DNA of 64,000 nt, from positions 2,294,001 to 2,358,000 of the forward strand of contig NZ_CP013443.1 in assembly GCF_001718835.1 (NCBI RefSeq), written 5' to 3'. Every line of letters begins with the position of its first letter. The stretch's first letter is position 1. Below are positions 55,655-63,545 of this stretch, piece after piece. This stretch comes from Burkholderia cepacia (GTDB lineage Bacteria; Pseudomonadota; Gammaproteobacteria; Burkholderiales; Burkholderiaceae). Below the pieces are notes generated by a model. The model saw only the letters and a program-made list of their open reading frames with translations. It was not told the origin of the DNA and searched no databases. The position numbers were made by a program, and so were the translations under genes.

Positions 55655-56172
55655 GATGCCGACGAGCCGTGCCCGAAGAGCAGCGAAGCCGGCTCATCGG
55701 CTTCGTGCCATTGCGTGTAGCCGTTGCTGTCCGTCACGCCGGACATCAACGCGCCGAGCGATGTGCGCAACGTGTAGGCATGGCCCTTCGCCGGAGCGCC
55801 AGTGGCCGCATCGAGCACTTGGAAACGGCCGCGAAACGCGCGCGACGATGGATCTTTTTCATAGACCGCCGTCGTACCACCCATTGGATTGCCGGCGCCG
55901 CCCGTGATCTCGGCCGTCGAATTGTGCTGTGAGGCGATCAGCTCGGCACCGCATGCCGTTTTATCACCCTCGGTCGCCGGCGGGCGTCCGTCGAAGGTCA
56001 TGCCTAACGGTTTAGTGCTGACGATCGGAAAGACGCCACCGCAGCGCGGACACGAAACCATGTCCCCAAGCATCGCCATCGGCTTGCCGTCCATCATGTC
56101 GGTGGGTGAGCACTTCTGCACGACGCCACCGTGCGATGTGCGGTCGCCTTCCCGTATAAATGCGAACCCCAT
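55651..56172 (-). CDS. PAAR-domain T6SS tip protein with C-terminal beta-domain
   Basis: 173 residues. Residues about 1-85 are a PAAR domain (IREGDRTSHGGVV, GDMVSCPRCGG, TEGDKTACGAELIAS) with His and Cys metal ligands, forming the spike tip on VgrG. Residues about 111-166 (FQVLDAATGAPAKGHAYTL ... DSNGYTQWH) look like a transthyretin-like beta-sandwich extension, known in PAAR proteins. It is the likely carrier for the nuclease gene overlapping its 3' end. The ATG at 56172 gives MGFAFIREGD. Confidence 0.9.
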   Translation of the reverse strand: MGFAFIREGDRTSHGGVVQKCSPTDMMDGKPMAMLGDMVSCPRCGGVFPIVSTKPLGMTFDGRPPATEGDKTACGAELIASQHNSTAEITGGAGNPMGGTTAVYEKDPSSRAFRGRFQVLDAATGAPAKGHAYTLRTSLGALMSGVTDSNGYTQWHEADEPASLLFGHGSSAS

Positions 56173-56457
56173 CGATTCACTCCATTGAATGAGAGGGGTT
56201 GCTACTTTACCTCAGACGATTGGTACACAACGCGGTTTTGTCAAATTCCGCTGGATCTCGGCTGATGATTCGATGCGGCATGGATTGAAAAAACGGATGT
56301 CCGCATAGCCGGTTGATACCGCCGTTCTCTGCTGCATGCCAAAAGTTGGGCACGCTGACCGTGCCGTGCTCGGTGGACGCATTTCGCCCCTCAGCGGTCG
56401 GTCGTCACCGAGCGTCTGCGATGGCACGCTTGCAAGGTACAACGACCGTTCGCTCAT
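56173..56457 (-). other. Region between the orphan operon and the PAAR gene
   Basis: 285 bases. A minus-strand frame of 81 codons (56212-56457) begins with ATG directly after the TAA of the preceding small gene, but its codon use is unremarkable, it has no recognised motif, and it is just as likely to be leader DNA of the PAAR gene. No convincing promoter was read. Confidence 0.35.
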
Positions 56458-56778
56458 TTAGGCACGGTTGGCTCCGATGCATCGCTCCTTGCAATCCAGC
56501 AATTCACAACGTGTATCCACACTCGTCATGACCAGCGTCTTCTCTCGATCGAGCACTGCAAAGTTCACGTGTCCAGAACGCTGCGTCACACGGACAATGC
56601 GTGTTTTGGCGGCCATACGTACGATCCGCGTGCCGGCCGTGAGCCAGTCACCAAGCCCTTCCGCTGTTAATCGCCGTCGCGAGCGGTTTCTCCAAAAAGA
56701 ACTCAGCCGCGCGTGGCCAAACAGCAGACCGTAAGCACCCCGCGCTACCAACACCCCCGCCCATGCACCCTGATGCAT
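56458..56778 (-). CDS. Small basic hypothetical protein
   Basis: 106 residues, unrecognised. Its ATG at 56778 overlaps the stop of the lipoprotein gene (TGATG), which argues for a real, coupled gene. The N-terminus has a short hydrophobic stretch (GAWAGVLVARGAYGLLFG) followed by a strongly basic segment (RNRSRRR), compatible with membrane association. The C-terminal half has three cysteines (CELLDCKERC). Codon bias is weaker than in chromosomal genes. It could instead be a chance frame; the overlap is the main evidence. Confidence 0.5.
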   Translation of the reverse strand: MHQGAWAGVLVARGAYGLLFGHARLSSFWRNRSRRRLTAEGLGDWLTAGTRIVRMAAKTRIVRVTQRSGHVNFAVLDREKTLVMTSVDTRCELLDCKERCIGANRA

Positions 56779-58451
56779 CACGGACCGGTCGCCAGGGCGG
56801 CATTGGCCTTTGATAAAGCCACCTGGGCGTTGAGGTTATTCGCCTGCGCAGTTAGAAGTGTCGTCTGCTGGTTCGTCGCTGCGATTTTGCTTTGCTCGTC
56901 GGGCGCCTGTGCGTTAGCGGCGGCCTGCGCCTGGGCTACCGCCAGGTTGTTCTGGGCAGTTACGAGAGCCAGTTGTCCGGCTGGACCAGCGCTCAGCGCG
57001 TTGGCTTGGGCGGTGGCGAGGTTGGCCTGAGCGGTGGCGAAGGCCGTCTGGGCGGTGTCCGTCGCCGTTGCGGCCGCCGTCGTCGCATTGGCTTTGGCTT
57101 GGGTCAGGGCGGTTTCAGCATTGATCTGAGCCGCTTCGGCTTGGGTTCGGGCCAGCTTGGCCGCGGCGACCTGAGCAGGAATGGCAGCGATCTGCGTGGT
57201 GGTGCTGGCCGTCTGGCCCACTGCTGCAGCGGCAACAGCCGTCTTTTCGGCGATCTCAATCGAGGTCGGATTACCGTTGGTATCGAGGCTGATCGCGGCG
57301 AGCTCGGACTTAAAGGTGCCCCCGGTCATAGGCACGATGTACATCTGCCCAACCTGCAATACCCGGGCGTCGGGCTTGACAGGCAGGCTCTCGTAGTCCG
57401 CGAGCTTGTGTCCTGGCTCCAGGGTCTTCTTGCAAGGGGTGCCGGTGCACACCATCAAACGTCCCAGTCCCGCCACTCTCACCGGTACGCCAACCTTGAT
57501 GTCGGGGGTGGCCGGCGGGGGCGCGGAAGTCCAGCCGCCGGTATCGCCATCGGGCCTGTAGATGGCTACCGACACGTCGAACTTACTTACGTCAAGCGTG
57601 GGTTTAGGACCACTGAGAAGCGTTCCCGCCCTCGGCGTGTCGACGAACCAGTTAACCCATTTTTGCGCGGTACCTTCGTCCATCTGGAACGCGTGGTCAG
57701 ACTTGAACACGTCTCCCCTCGGCGGCCAAACGACCGTCTGCACGTCCTGGACGACTTTCAAGGTTGTGGTCAGATTGGCCTGATCTGCGGTGAGCTTGGC
57801 GGTTTTGTTTGTGAGATCCTCAGCCGCCATTCGTAGGGCCTGCCTCTGCGAGGGATCGGTCTGGATCGCGGTGACGAGCTGAGTCACCCGGGTAGTTGCG
57901 TCCGCAACCGCCTTGTTGTCGGCGTCGACAATGTCGCTGAGCGAGAGGATCTTGGGCTGTCCCTTGAGTTGCTTCGGATTGAGCTTGGCATGCGCCTGTT
58001 TTACAAGGTCCGTGCAGTCAAAGTACGGCTTGGACGTGTCCAGCCCGCCGGCCACAGCGGCGATCTGTGCCACCGAAGTAACCAGCCCGGTGATCACCGC
58101 AGCCGTTTGATCCGTTGACTGCGCGTTCAGGCTTGTGCTGACGCCATCTGCGCCCAGGCCCGCAGTGATGTCGCTCGTGGCCCAGTACCCGTCCGAGGAC
58201 AGAACGTATTGCATGGTCGGATCAAGCGCCTTGCCCTGGGCGACGGCGACCGAGACTTTGACATTCATGGTTCCTTTGCAGCTCTGTACCTGCCGGGTGA
58301 TGGTCAAGGTGTACTGCGTCATTGGCAGGTTCCAAGGGACGCCCTTTGGCGGGGCGGCGTTCGGATCGAGCTTGGTCACCTTGATGCTGGAGGCGCAGCC
58401 GCACAACGCTACCCCTAGTGCCAAGAGCAGGCTCAGATTTCGCATCATCAT
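56778..58451 (-). CDS. Predicted lipoprotein with Ala/Gln-rich coiled-coil tail
   Basis: 557 residues, family not recognised. A signal peptide with lipobox LCGC (Cys19) makes it an envelope lipoprotein. Residues 20-400 form a globular part (opening PKGVPWNLPMTQYTLTITRQ, several Cys, aromatic segment with WPPRGDVF). Residues about 410-555 are an Ala/Gln/Thr/Asn-rich heptad-like region with repeats of AxAxLATAQAN type, predicted as long helix or coiled coil. The ATG overlaps the stop of the membrane-protein gene (ATGA). It may partner the upstream protein across the periplasm. Confidence 0.75.
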   Translation of the reverse strand: MMMRNLSLLLALGVALCGCASSIKVTKLDPNAAPPKGVPWNLPMTQYTLTITRQVQSCKGTMNVKVSVAVAQGKALDPTMQYVLSSDGYWATSDITAGLGADGVSTSLNAQSTDQTAAVITGLVTSVAQIAAVAGGLDTSKPYFDCTDLVKQAHAKLNPKQLKGQPKILSLSDIVDADNKAVADATTRVTQLVTAIQTDPSQRQALRMAAEDLTNKTAKLTADQANLTTTLKVVQDVQTVVWPPRGDVFKSDHAFQMDEGTAQKWVNWFVDTPRAGTLLSGPKPTLDVSKFDVSVAIYRPDGDTGGWTSAPPPATPDIKVGVPVRVAGLGRLMVCTGTPCKKTLEPGHKLADYESLPVKPDARVLQVGQMYIVPMTGGTFKSELAAISLDTNGNPTSIEIAEKTAVAAAAVGQTASTTTQIAAIPAQVAAAKLARTQAEAAQINAETALTQAKANATTAAATATDTAQTAFATAQANLATAQANALSAGPAGQLALVTAQNNLAVAQAQAAANAQAPDEQSKIAATNQQTTLLTAQANNLNAQVALSKANAALATGP

Positions 58452-59647
58452 AGGACTTTCCCTATCGTTGCCTTCGGAGCGCGGCGCGGCGCGGCGGCGG
58501 CTGCCCGGCGCGCATTGCGACGCCCCTGTCCCATCATCGCACGTGCTCCCAACTGCCCCTGCGACACATGGTTGCCGTTGAGAATCTGAACCCCATCGGA
58601 GTCATGGTACTGGGCGTAGCCACCCGGTCGCGCACTGAACGGCTGGAGCGGAAGGCGACAGAAGTTTGTTGCGGCCGATTTGCCGTTGCGGCCGAAGTAG
58701 CGCTGGGTGACGAAATTCGAGACCTTGACCGTGCCGATCAGGTACGAATCCATTTCGGTCGCATCGCACACCTCTAGCTCGAAGGCGACGGCAATCGCAT
58801 CGGGGTTCGTGGGATCAGGCCCGGCGACTCGCAAGCTGGCCTGCGGGTCGGCAAGCAACTCCAAGACCTCGTGCGACAGAATGACGGACCATTCCAGGTT
58901 GCGTCGGTCGCACGCATCCAGGAAGACGAAGCCAAACGGAACGCCGGGATTAGTAAGGTAGTGGTGGCCGAGCAGACTATCGATGCCGCTGCTGGGGTCC
59001 TGAGCCTCGTCGCCCAGATAGATGATCGCGTCTTGGGCGGCGTCGATCTGCACTGTCGACTGGGGCGATGTCATTTGTTGAGCGACGAGGATCGTGGTGG
59101 CGCCCCACTCAGGCTGGAAATCGCGGTTGATCTGGATCTGGATAGCCGCCAAAGTTGCACCAAGTTCAGCATCCGTGACGCTGGACAGATTGCCGATGAC
59201 AAGACGGGCCGGCACCCCTGCCGACTGAAAGACCGGACTTGGCGCAATGGCGGCCTCACCACTGGCTTGCGCCATCGCCACTGCCGCGTTGGCCCCCCAA
59301 GGGAAAAGAGTCTTCAGCTGGTTGAAGGCATAGGGCAGGAACAGTGCCGAGCCAATGAGGAAAAAGACGCTCACGGCGCCAAGCAGGGTTTTGACTGAAA
59401 TGACGTCACCGCTCAGCGCCAGACCGAGCACGAGGTTTCCCGTTGCCCAAAAGAACGACGCGATCATGATCGCGCCAAGGGCGCCGCTAACGCGGCTGTA
59501 ACTGGTGGCGTCCGTGGCGCTTCCGTCGGGGGCCTTTTCTTTAAGCATGTCGTTCAGCCGCCTGCCGAACGGCACAGAACCGAGGAAGCCAACGACCGGG
59601 AGGTTGAATGTCGCGAAGACGAGGCACCAAAGCCACCACGGACTCAT
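58448..59647 (-). CDS. Membrane protein with zincin-like HE...EVCD domain
   Basis: 399 residues, not a recognised named family. Three transmembrane helices (about residues 4-24, 55-78, 86-108), then a soluble domain. It contains a zincin-like helix LSHEVLELLADP (His259, Glu260, Glu263, Asp267) and downstream ELEVCDATE (Glu290-Glu298) and SNFVTQRYF. This HExxE...E/D pattern recalls a widespread unnamed family of presumed metal-dependent hydrolases; it is not classical HExxH. The tail is Arg/Ala-rich. GGAGG lies seven bases before the ATG. First gene of the operon. Confidence 0.75.
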   Translation of the reverse strand: MSPWWLWCLVFATFNLPVVGFLGSVPFGRRLNDMLKEKAPDGSATDATSYSRVSGALGAIMIASFFWATGNLVLGLALSGDVISVKTLLGAVSVFFLIGSALFLPYAFNQLKTLFPWGANAAVAMAQASGEAAIAPSPVFQSAGVPARLVIGNLSSVTDAELGATLAAIQIQINRDFQPEWGATTILVAQQMTSPQSTVQIDAAQDAIIYLGDEAQDPSSGIDSLLGHHYLTNPGVPFGFVFLDACDRRNLEWSVILSHEVLELLADPQASLRVAGPDPTNPDAIAVAFELEVCDATEMDSYLIGTVKVSNFVTQRYFGRNGKSAATNFCRLPLQPFSARPGGYAQYHDSDGVQILNGNHVSQGQLGARAMMGQGRRNARRAAAAAPRRAPKATIGKVL

Positions 59648-59699
59648 CGATGACCTCCAGTCATTTGGTTTACTGGTCTTTTAGAAAGGGTAGCACGAC

Positions 59700-59722
59700 C
59701 AATATTTCTCCAGAAAATATTG
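59700..59722. promoter_or_regulatory. Perfect inverted repeat, putative operator
   Basis: CAATATTT (59700-59707), seven-base spacer CTCCAGA, AAATATTG (59715-59722). The repeat is 53 bases upstream of the ATG of the membrane-protein gene, in the position of a promoter operator. Both arms are AT-only except for the outer C/G, in otherwise GC-rich DNA. Control by an unlinked dimeric regulator is the simplest reading; no regulator gene is adjacent. Confidence 0.5.
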
Positions 59723-60033
59723 TCGACGCATCGTCACGCACGTGGGGAACCGAATACTTTTCGCGCATCTTTTCGTTAGGTCGACACGACTATGCCGAAT
59801 CCATAGCTTCCCGAAGCTTGAGATGGACGTGTGGCGCGCGACAGAACGGAAATCGTGAAAGTTTGGAAGGTGGAAACTGCAATCGGTTGCGTTAAATGTT
59901 GTCGATCTTCGCGTCAGAGTTATCGGGTTCGCTCAGGTCGTGGCTTTCTGCGGTTGACTGTTCCTGGCCCGTTCTGCGACATCCCAGCCCCACGCAGATG
60001 CTCAGAATTGGAGCATTGGATCTAGAGTGATCC

Positions 60034-60273
60034 ATGAGTACGAATACTCGTCAAGTCATCCTCACTACGTTTATTGCAGGTGAACGTCTTGTGCAGGCCA
60101 AGCGAAATACATGGCATCTCGACATCCATTCGCGCGCATTTCGCCGTCTTCCGTCATCGTTCTTTGAACTCGCTCACAGTGCACGCAACATCGGCGAATT
60201 AGATAGAATGATCCACTCTGGAAACGCTTCCTTCATTCCGTGTCGGCATCGCGCAATACCTAGGGTTCGATGA
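60034..60273 (+). CDS. Small hypothetical protein, doubtful
   Basis: 79 codons starting MSTNTRQVIL. No recognisable domain, no signal peptide. A GATCC sequence but no clear purine-rich ribosome binding site precedes the ATG. Third-position GC is low compared with neighbours, fitting either foreign DNA or non-coding sequence. Confidence 0.3.
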   Translation: MSTNTRQVILTTFIAGERLVQAKRNTWHLDIHSRAFRRLPSSFFELAHSARNIGELDRMIHSGNASFIPCRHRAIPRVR

Positions 60274-60332
60274 GCGTCGTACCTGTCGGGCAAGGAGTAT
60301 CTGTGCACCGCTGAAGTCAAGAAGGTAGAAAA

Positions 60333-60563
60333 ATGGATAAGACCAAACATGAGCATACGAGGGCTTTAAATCTCGCGGTCCCAGTGATCATCAGACCGCG
60401 CATTCCTAACCGGCTCATATCCCACAGTGTGGGCAAGCGCATCGATTCGAACCCCGTTCTTGCGCAAACGAGCGAGCCACCGATTTCCGCAGTGTCACGC
60501 GCGAGATCAGGCACCCGCTATGATTCGCTCCCGGCCTACGAGCGACAGCGCATCGATCCATAG
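60333..60563 (+). CDS. Small hypothetical protein, doubtful
   Basis: 76 codons starting MDKTKHEHTRALN. Preceded by AGAAGGTAGAAAA, a usable ribosome binding site (AAGG at nine bases). Basic and Pro/Arg-containing, without a known motif. Lies 161 bases before alpA. Confidence 0.35.
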   Translation: MDKTKHEHTRALNLAVPVIIRPRIPNRLISHSVGKRIDSNPVLAQTSEPPISAVSRARSGTRYDSLPAYERQRIDP

Positions 60564-60724
60564 CCACTCCACATCCCTCTGCGGACCTCTCCACGTGCTC
60601 CCGTTCGGCGGCAGCACTATAGGGTCGTGCCGCGCTCCGGATTGGTGACGGTATCGCGCATCGGTTTGCCTTCCCATACCAGTCACCCCCAACCCGCGCC
60701 ACCGAGCGCCAAGGAGTGACTGCT

Positions 60725-60952
60725 ATGCCGCGTCTCATCGAGCCCAACGCGCCCGCCGACGAACTCGTCGAACACTGCATCCTCCGCCGCAAGGACGTCG
60801 AACGCCGTACCGGCTTCAAGCGTTCGCACATCTACAACCTCATGCATCAGGGCAAGTTTCCCCGAGCGATTCCGCTGGGCGCCCGTGCCGTCGGCTGGGA
60901 CTCGCGGGAAATCGATCAATGGATCGAAGAACGCAAGCAACAACGCGCTTGA
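60725..60952 (+). CDS. alpA: AlpA-family DNA-binding regulator
   Basis: 75 residues with a MerR/excisionase-like winged helix: LRRKDVERRTGFKRSHIYNLMHQGKFP followed by a GWDSREIDQWI helix. AlpA-type proteins regulate integrase expression and excision in P4-like elements and ICEs. The ATG at 60725 is used; a GTG three codons earlier is in frame. AAGGAG lies at 60709-60714. Starts the alpA-parA-parB-DUF2857 run. Confidence 0.85.
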   Translation: MPRLIEPNAPADELVEHCILRRKDVERRTGFKRSHIYNLMHQGKFPRAIPLGARAVGWDSREIDQWIEERKQQRA

Positions 60953-60975
60953 CGACGCGCACAAGGTGATAGGCC

Positions 60976-61848
60976 ATGCTTGTCGTCTCCCTGATTTCCA
61001 CCAAGGGCGGAGTCGGTAAAACGACGACGGCCGCCAATCTGGGCGGCTTTGCCGCCGACGCGGGGCTGCGGGTGCTGCTGCTCGATCTGGACGTGCAACC
61101 CACGCTATCGAGCTACTTCGCCGTGAAGGCGCGCGCCGAGGCCGGCGCCTACGAATTACTCGCGGTCAACGACACCGATCCTACCCGACTCATTTCGCAT
61201 ACAGCGATCGCCAAGCTCGATCTGATTCTGTCCAACGACGACCGCGGCCAGTTGAGTTCGCTGCTGCTGCATGCGGCCGACGGACGGCTTCGCTTGCGCC
61301 ATCTGCTGCCGGCGTTCCGTCCGCACTACGACTTGATGTTGATCGACACGCAAGGCGCACGCAGCGTGCTGCTCGAAGCTGCCCTGCTCGCGTCGGACCT
61401 CGCGCTGTCGCCCGTTACACCGGAACTTTTGTCCGCCCGCGAATTCCGGCGCGGCACGCTGCGATTACTGGAGGACATCGCGCCGTACCGACACCTGGGT
61501 ATCACGCCGCCGCCGTTGCATCTCTTGATCAATCGCATGCCGGCCGTGTCGCGCAACGCACGCCTCATCCGGCAAACGCTGCGCGACCTCTTCGTGGCAC
61601 GGACCGACGTGCGCGTGCTCGCCACCTGCGTTCCCGCGCTCGAAGCGTATCCGCGTGCGTCCACGCTGGCGCTGCCCGCCCATCGTGTCGAATATCGCGC
61701 ACCGTCCGGCCGTGTCGCGCCCTCCGCTCTCGCCACGATGCACGCGGTGAGCGACGAGCTCTTTCCGGCCTGGCGCGAGCGCTTCCATCAACTCGCGAAT
61801 CGGCTGGCACCCTCCACGCCGACGACGTCCGCCACGGACAAGGACTGA
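60976..61848 (+). CDS. parA: ParA-family ATPase
   Basis: 290 residues. Deviant Walker A KGGVGKTT (residues about 10-17) with its signature lysine and Walker B LMLIDTQGA. ParA/Soj proteins partition plasmids and stabilise ICEs in their circular form. The start ATG follows alpA by 24 bases, with AAGGTG before it. Next gene is its ParB partner, five bases on. Confidence 0.92.
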   Translation: MLVVSLISTKGGVGKTTTAANLGGFAADAGLRVLLLDLDVQPTLSSYFAVKARAEAGAYELLAVNDTDPTRLISHTAIAKLDLILSNDDRGQLSSLLLHAADGRLRLRHLLPAFRPHYDLMLIDTQGARSVLLEAALLASDLALSPVTPELLSAREFRRGTLRLLEDIAPYRHLGITPPPLHLLINRMPAVSRNARLIRQTLRDLFVARTDVRVLATCVPALEAYPRASTLALPAHRVEYRAPSGRVAPSALATMHAVSDELFPAWRERFHQLANRLAPSTPTTSATDKD

Positions 61849-61853
61849 CGTCC

Positions 61854-63545
61854 ATGGCCGCGCTCACGCCCGACGACATGGCCGCGAAGCTGCTCGCCGA
61901 AGGCTTTGAGCGAAACGGCCCCGTAGCATCTGCGCTGACCGACCCGATCGCCGACACACCGATGGTCGTGACGCTGGAGCAGTTGCGGCCCTACGAGCTC
62001 AATCCGCGTGTGACGCGCAATCCACGCTACGACGATCTGAAGGCGTCGATCCGCGAACGCGGACTGGATGCGCCACCAGCGATTACGCGCAGGCCGGGCG
62101 AGTTCCATTACATCATTCGCAATGGCGGCAACACACGCCTGGCGATCTTGAACGAGCTGTGGACGGACACGCACGACGAACGGTTCTTCCGCATCCCGTG
62201 CCTCTTTCGCCCCTGGTCGCCGCGCGGCGAGATCGTCGCGCTCACCGGCCACCTCGCCGAGAACGAATTGCACGGTGCGCTCACTTTTATCGAACGTGCG
62301 CTCGCGGTGGAAAAGGCACGCGAGTTGTATGAGCAGGAAAGCGGCGCGCCGCTCTCGCAATCGGAACTGGCCCGGCGGCTGACCGGCGATGGCTATCCCA
62401 CGCCACAACCTCACATCAGCCGCATGCAGGAAGCCGTGCGTCATCTGCTGCCGGCCATCCCGACATTGCTCTACGGTGGTCTCGGCCGACCGCACGTCGA
62501 AAGGCTCGTCGCGTTGCGTCGCGCGGCGGCACGCACATGGGAGCAGCGCGGGGGCGAGGGCGCGGAGTTCGCCGCGGTGTTCCAGGAGGTGCTCGCACTC
62601 TTCGACGGCGACGTTGCCGGCTTTGCTGTGCAGCGCATGCAGGATGAATTGATCGGGCAGATGGCCGAACGGCTCGGTGTGGATTACGACGTGCTGAGCC
62701 TGGACCTCGAGGAATCCGAGACTCGGCAGCGTGCCCTCGCCCGGGAACCCACCGCACCACCGGACGCCGCTTCGCCCCACGCCCGAAAAATCTCACCGTC
62801 GCCCGACGCGAGCCCCCCTTCAACGACGGCCGTTTCCTCTACGGGCGATGCTGCCGCGCCACCACCGATGGCGCCATCGCCCTCGACACCGCCCGAGCCA
62901 CGGCCATCGTCCATGCCGAATGACGATGTCGGGTCCGTGCAGCAGCACGTGGTATCGCCGGCGCCCGACACGGGACGATTGCAAGCGCTCCGACAACTGG
63001 TCGCCGAGCATACCGGCGACGCCACGCCCTCCGATTTCGCCACGACCGTGATTCAGGCCGTGCCCGTGCAAGCAGGCGGGCTCTATCCGATTTCGGACGT
63101 ATGGGCCATCGCGCCCACGCTCGACGATCCGCTGCCCTTACGCACCCACATCGCACAACTCGCGCGCGAGATCGCCGCCGAGGCCGACATGGATGCCTGT
63201 GTGGTCGCGACCGACCAGGGCATCGGCTACCGCATCGACGAGACGCACGTCCATCGCACGTCACCGTTGCCGTTTTTCGCACGCGCCGTGCGCGGACTGC
63301 TGCTCGCCCTCACGGGAGTGGCGTCCGAAGGCCACACCGCCTCGGCGGAATCGGCCTTCGCCAGTCTGCGCCTGGCCGACGATCTGGCTCCCTTGCTGCT
63401 GGGCGGCACCGTCGCGCATCCGCTGACGCGTCTGAGCGATGCCGCTCTCGTGAAACTGTATCGACTGGTACGTCTCGCCCGCCGCCTGCGCGACCATCTC
63501 AACGCTCCACCCGGCGCAGCGGAAGGCACGCATGGAGCATCCTGA
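61854..63545 (+). CDS. parB: ParB-family protein of an integrative conjugative element
   Basis: 563 residues. The ParB N-terminal nuclease/CTPase-like domain is seen as LRPYELNPR ... IRERGLDAPPAITRRPGEFH and RNGGNTRLAIL (residues 40-100), then a helix-turn-helix in SQSELARRLTGDGYPTPQPHISRM. A Pro/Ser-rich low-complexity linker (about 300-360) leads to a C-terminal domain specific to ICE ParB proteins. It is much longer than plasmid ParB (about 300). The stop overlaps the next start (TGATG). Confidence 0.88.
   Translation: MAALTPDDMAAKLLAEGFERNGPVASALTDPIADTPMVVTLEQLRPYELNPRVTRNPRYDDLKASIRERGLDAPPAITRRPGEFHYIIRNGGNTRLAILNELWTDTHDERFFRIPCLFRPWSPRGEIVALTGHLAENELHGALTFIERALAVEKARELYEQESGAPLSQSELARRLTGDGYPTPQPHISRMQEAVRHLLPAIPTLLYGGLGRPHVERLVALRRAAARTWEQRGGEGAEFAAVFQEVLALFDGDVAGFAVQRMQDELIGQMAERLGVDYDVLSLDLEESETRQRALAREPTAPPDAASPHARKISPSPDASPPSTTAVSSTGDAAAPPPMAPSPSTPPEPRPSSMPNDDVGSVQQHVVSPAPDTGRLQALRQLVAEHTGDATPSDFATTVIQAVPVQAGGLYPISDVWAIAPTLDDPLPLRTHIAQLAREIAAEADMDACVVATDQGIGYRIDETHVHRTSPLPFFARAVRGLLLALTGVASEGHTASAESAFASLRLADDLAPLLLGGTVAHPLTRLSDAALVKLYRLVRLARRLRDHLNAPPGAAEGTHGAS

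Larger units (their letters stand above)
59648..60724. other. Gene-poor region with two small doubtful frames
   Basis: About 1.08 kb of lower-GC DNA. It carries an operator-like inverted repeat at its left edge (see 59700-59722) and two short plus-strand frames (60034-60273 and 60333-60563). Otherwise I see no gene, tRNA or clear terminator. Its right part would hold promoter and possibly centromere-like sites for the alpA-par genes; none could be identified by eye. Confidence 0.4.

Noticed and set aside
56212..56457. Fourth gene of the orphan operon (81 codons, TAAATG junction)
   Set aside because: The junction is suggestive, but the translation has no motif or bias and it overlaps the expected leader of the PAAR gene; kept only as an intergenic note.
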